Assembly (NCBI GenBank): GCA_020635825.1
Contig: JACJZA010000032.1
Coordinates: 1 to 17,129 of the forward strand
Origin: Flavobacteriales bacterium
Lineage (GTDB): Bacteria; Bacteroidota; Bacteroidia; Flavobacteriales_E; Vicingaceae
Length of the DNA: 17,129 nucleotides
Reading direction: 5' to 3'
A program made the position numbers and the translations under genes. Below, piece after piece: positions 15,489 to 17,129 of the stretch. The stretch's first letter is position 1; each line of letters opens with the position of its first letter. A model generated the notes under the pieces. It did no database searches, was not told where the DNA came from, and saw only the letters and a program-made list of their open reading frames with translations.

Positions 15489-16264
15489 TAAACTTTATAT
15501 TCTCCTTTAAAAACAAAAGTAGCTGGACCAATTAACCAGATATCGTTAAAACCATTTTCATTTCTTTTAAAAGCCACACTCAATTCCCCACCTTGGCTAT
15601 TTACTTTTACTTTTCCTGAAGTCAATTTAAATTTATCAGCCCAACTCAATGCCGCAGCAGTCACTCCAGTCCCACAAGATAATGTTTCATCTTCAACCCC
15701 TCTTTCGTAAGTTCTGATGTCAATTTCTTCCTGATTGTATTTAACAAAATTTACATTAGTGCCTTCTGCTTTAAAACGATCATTATATCTCACTTCTTTC
15801 CCTTTTTCATAAACATTTATTTCCTTCACATTTTTTACTTCTTCTATATAATGAGGTGAACCAGTATTAATAAAGTAATAACCATCGCCTTTTTCGATTG
15901 CAGCTACATCGTGCATTTTTAAACTTACTTCTCCATTCGCATTTATCCATGCTTCGTGTTCTCCATCGGTAGAATTAAAATACGCCTGACTATGAATTAT
16001 TCCTAGAAATTTAGCAAAAGCAACCGCACATCTACTTCCATTTCCGCAAAAGCTCTGACTTCCATCCGAATTAAAATAAACCATATTAAAATCAAGGTCA
16101 TTCATGTTTTCTATCAAAATCAGTCCATCTGCGCCAATACCAAACTTTCTATCACACATTTTTTGAATAAGCTCAATATTGCTCTTATCAAAAACACCTT
16201 CCCGATTGTCAATCATCACAAAATCGTTTCCTGTTCCTTGATATTTATAAAATGTTAATTTCAT
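15488..16264 (-). CDS. dapF: Diaminopimelate epimerase
   Basis: Interconverts LL- and meso-diaminopimelate in lysine and peptidoglycan precursor synthesis, in the cytoplasm, without cofactor. The two catalytic cysteines are both present: Cys73 in SFCGNGSRCAVAF and Cys197 in LSCGTGVTAAAL. The N-terminal KYQGTGNDFVMID and the IGADGLI motif, plus EGTNVNFV and TYERGVEDET before the second cysteine, complete the family pattern. At 258 residues it is close to the normal length of about 270. The ATG at 16264 lies five bases after an exact -7 box (TAACTTTG), so the transcript may be leaderless. It heads a coupled group with the 184-residue and GNAT genes by TAATG overlap. arfB ends 39 bases upstream. 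Confidence 0.96.
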   Translation of the reverse strand: MKLTFYKYQGTGNDFVMIDNREGVFDKSNIELIQKMCDRKFGIGADGLILIENMNDLDFNMVYFNSDGSQSFCGNGSRCAVAFAKFLGIIHSQAYFNSTDGEHEAWINANGEVSLKMHDVAAIEKGDGYYFINTGSPHYIEEVKNVKEINVYEKGKEVRYNDRFKAEGTNVNFVKYNQEEIDIRTYERGVEDETLSCGTGVTAAALSWADKFKLTSGKVKVNSQGGELSVAFKRNENGFNDIWLIGPATFVFKGEYKV

Positions 16265-16269
16265 GGATG

Positions 16270-16277
16270 CAAAGTTA
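16270..16277 (-). promoter_or_regulatory. Putative -7 box of dapF, near-leaderless
   Basis: TAACTTTG on the reverse strand fits TAnnTTTG and ends only five bases before the dapF ATG. Transcription starting four to seven bases later would begin at or within the ATG. The nearest upstream TTG (16305-16307) is 27 bases away, longer than usual, so the -33 element is uncertain. Confidence 0.45.
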
Positions 16278-16303
16278 ACTATTAGAAAACTTTTAAATCG
16301 AAA

Positions 16304-16708
16304 TCAATCTCCTATTTTAAAATTCCTATTTTGTTTTTTCTCCGATTGTTTCTTTTTAGTATCTAATCTCTTTTTGATAGCTGATTTAGATGGTTTAGTG
16401 GCTTTTCGTTTCTTTATAGGAACTAAAGCTTTAGAAATTAAATCAACCAATCTTTTAAAAACTAACTCTTTGTTCTTTAATTGACTTCTGGTTTCATAGC
16501 ATTGTAAATGTAAAACTCCATCATTGCTAATTCTATTTACCAACTTCACTAAAATGATTTGTTTCTGTTCTTCCGAAAACACCTCAGAGTTATTAACATC
16601 AAAAAACAAATCTACTTTGGTAGAAACCTTATTTACATTCTGCCCGCCTGAACCTCCACTCCTACTGGTTTTGTAATTTACCTCCTTATTCAGCAATTCT
16701 AAGTTCAT
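16304..16708 (-). CDS. arfB: Peptidyl-tRNA hydrolase ArfB (alternative ribosome rescue)
   Basis: A small ribosome-rescue factor that frees stalled ribosomes: a GGQ domain hydrolyses peptidyl-tRNA while a basic tail enters the empty mRNA channel. The motif RSGGSGGQNVNKVSTKVDL holds Gly21-Gly22-Gln23. The C-terminal 35 residues are very Lys/Arg-rich (KKRKATKPSKSAIKKRL, KKKQSEKKQNR). Total length is 134 residues, as expected for ArfB and far shorter than release factors. I chose ATG 16706-16708. An in-frame TTG at 16715-16717 is rejected because it is part of the -7 box TAACTTTG (16715-16722), which makes this ATG nearly the first transcribed base. The gene lies upstream of dapF and divergent from an ABC ATPase gene. 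Confidence 0.93.
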   Translation of the reverse strand: MNLELLNKEVNYKTSRSGGSGGQNVNKVSTKVDLFFDVNNSEVFSEEQKQIILVKLVNRISNDGVLHLQCYETRSQLKNKELVFKRLVDLISKALVPIKKRKATKPSKSAIKKRLDTKKKQSEKKQNRNFKIGD

Positions 16709-16714
16709 GATAAT

Positions 16715-16744
16715 CAAAGTTAAATAAACCGTTTAACAAACCAA
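16715..16744 (-). promoter_or_regulatory. Promoter of arfB, near-leaderless
   Basis: On the reverse strand TTG (16742-16744) is followed after exactly 19 bases by TAACTTTG (16715-16722), a full match to the Bacteroidota -33/-7 pattern. The box ends six bases before the arfB ATG, so the leader would be nearly absent. Confidence 0.65.
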
Positions 16745-16763
16745 TGAACCACTGATGTAACTT

Positions 16764-16796
16764 TTGGAAATACTTGCTCGTCACTTTTTATATTTG
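16764..16796 (+). promoter_or_regulatory. Promoter of the ABC ATPase gene
   Basis: TTG (16764-16766) and TATATTTG (16789-16796) are 22 bases apart and match the -33/-7 pattern, giving a leader of about 14 bases before ATG 16816. It is divergent from the arfB promoter within a 107-base region. Confidence 0.6.
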
Positions 16797-16815
16797 ATTA
16801 TTAAAAAAATAAAAT

Positions 16816-17129
16816 ATGGCAACTTTAAAAATTGAAAACCTTACCAAAACTTACCCTAACGGTGTAAAAGCATTAGATAATGTAAATCTTGAAATATCTA
16901 ACGGAATGTTTGGACTACTTGGCCCTAACGGAGCCGGAAAATCATCATTAATGAGAACTTTAGCTACACTACAAGAAGCTGACAGTGGTTCTGTAATGTT
17001 AAACGATATTGATGTTTTTAAAAACCCTACCGAACTTAGAAAAGTTTTGGGTTATTTGCCACAAGAATTTGGTGTTTACCCAAAAATTACCGCAGAGCAG
17101 TTGCTTGACCATGTTGCCGTATTAAAAGG
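16816..17129 (+). CDS. ABC transporter ATP-binding protein (3' end cut off by window)
   Basis: The cytoplasmic ATPase subunit of an ABC transporter; 104 residues are visible before the window ends. It opens MATLKIENLTKTYPNGVKALDNV, the usual first strands of the family, then the Walker A motif GPNGAGKSS (36-44) and the Q-loop Gln83 in GYLPQEFGVYP. The GYLPQEFG-x-Y motif is frequent in the DRA/CcmA-type subfamily that energises exporters of drugs, lipids or polysaccharides, but the subfamily cannot be settled without the signature and Walker B motifs beyond the edge. The ATG at 16816 follows an A-rich leader with no Shine-Dalgarno. Expression is from a promoter divergent from arfB. Confidence 0.93.
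   Translation, partial: MATLKIENLTKTYPNGVKALDNVNLEISNGMFGLLGPNGAGKSSLMRTLATLQEADSGSVMLNDIDVFKNPTELRKVLGYLPQEFGVYPKITAEQLLDHVAVLK

Noticed and set aside
16709..16717. TTG as start of arfB
   Set aside because: It is the last part of the -7 box TAACTTTG; ATG at 16706-16708 fits the family length.
1..17129. tRNA, rRNA, CRISPR, riboswitch, prophage or transposase
   Set aside because: No spaced direct repeats, cloverleaf-like sequence, integrase or transposase motif was noticed on either strand by reading alone.

Overview
The window looks like a chromosomal stretch of a member of the Bacteroidota, probably a Flavobacteriia-like lineage. The DNA is strongly AT-rich. Most starts follow A-rich leaders with no Shine-Dalgarno sequence. 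Several genes follow the Bacteroidota -7 box TAnnTTTG. One exported protein ends in a type IX secretion (T9SS) sorting domain, and there are typical families of the phylum: long-form GAPDH, DUF4476, DUF1573, and a TPR/SpoIIE phosphatase. No tRNA, rRNA, CRISPR array, insertion sequence or prophage was seen.

Layout. Positions 1-1292 hold the 3' part of a glyceraldehyde-3-phosphate dehydrogenase gene, followed by a terminator, a small HEAT-repeat-like protein (1356-1895) and a secreted helical protein of unknown role (1962-2444). A bidirectional terminator separates these from a reverse-strand DUF4476 protein (2500-3279), whose perfect AGGAGG ribosome-binding site is exceptional here. Divergent from it is an exported S41 C-terminal processing protease (3457-5049), followed 13 bases later by a DUF1573 protein (5063-5587). 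A 17-bp perfect inverted repeat ends this pair and also the convergent TPR/SpoIIE regulator (5633-7735). A divergent cold-shock-like 72-residue protein (7839-8057) and a phosphohexomutase (8087-9496, reverse) converge on another bidirectional terminator. Then come a DinB-family protein (9608-10126) and a 691-residue T9SS cargo protein (10148-12223).

The last third is a reverse-strand cluster read from about 16720 down to 12250: arfB (ribosome rescue), dapF (lysine/meso-DAP synthesis), a conserved unknown protein, a GNAT acetyltransferase, mltG (peptidoglycan lytic transglycosylase) and an AbiH-family anti-phage gene. dapF, the unknown gene and the GNAT gene are joined by two TAATG stop/start overlaps. 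mltG follows after 90 bases that hold a REP-like palindrome, and abiH starts one base after the mltG stop. The dapF-to-mltG part links precursor synthesis with glycan-strand termination. An ABC-transporter ATPase gene diverges from arfB and runs off the right edge.

The strongest observation is in abiH. The 275-residue open frame is only the N-terminal three quarters of the protein. The missing 90 residues, including a GHSLG motif, are intact in another frame just downstream, one base out of register at a run of four T (gene strand). It is either an inactivated defence gene, a sequence error, or a -1 frameshift site. Other leads are arfB and dapF sharing the same -7 box so close to ATG that leaderless transcripts are likely, the REP-like palindrome, the SD-bearing DUF4476 gene, and a cold-shock-like protein that has lost the aromatic residues of its RNA-binding motif.
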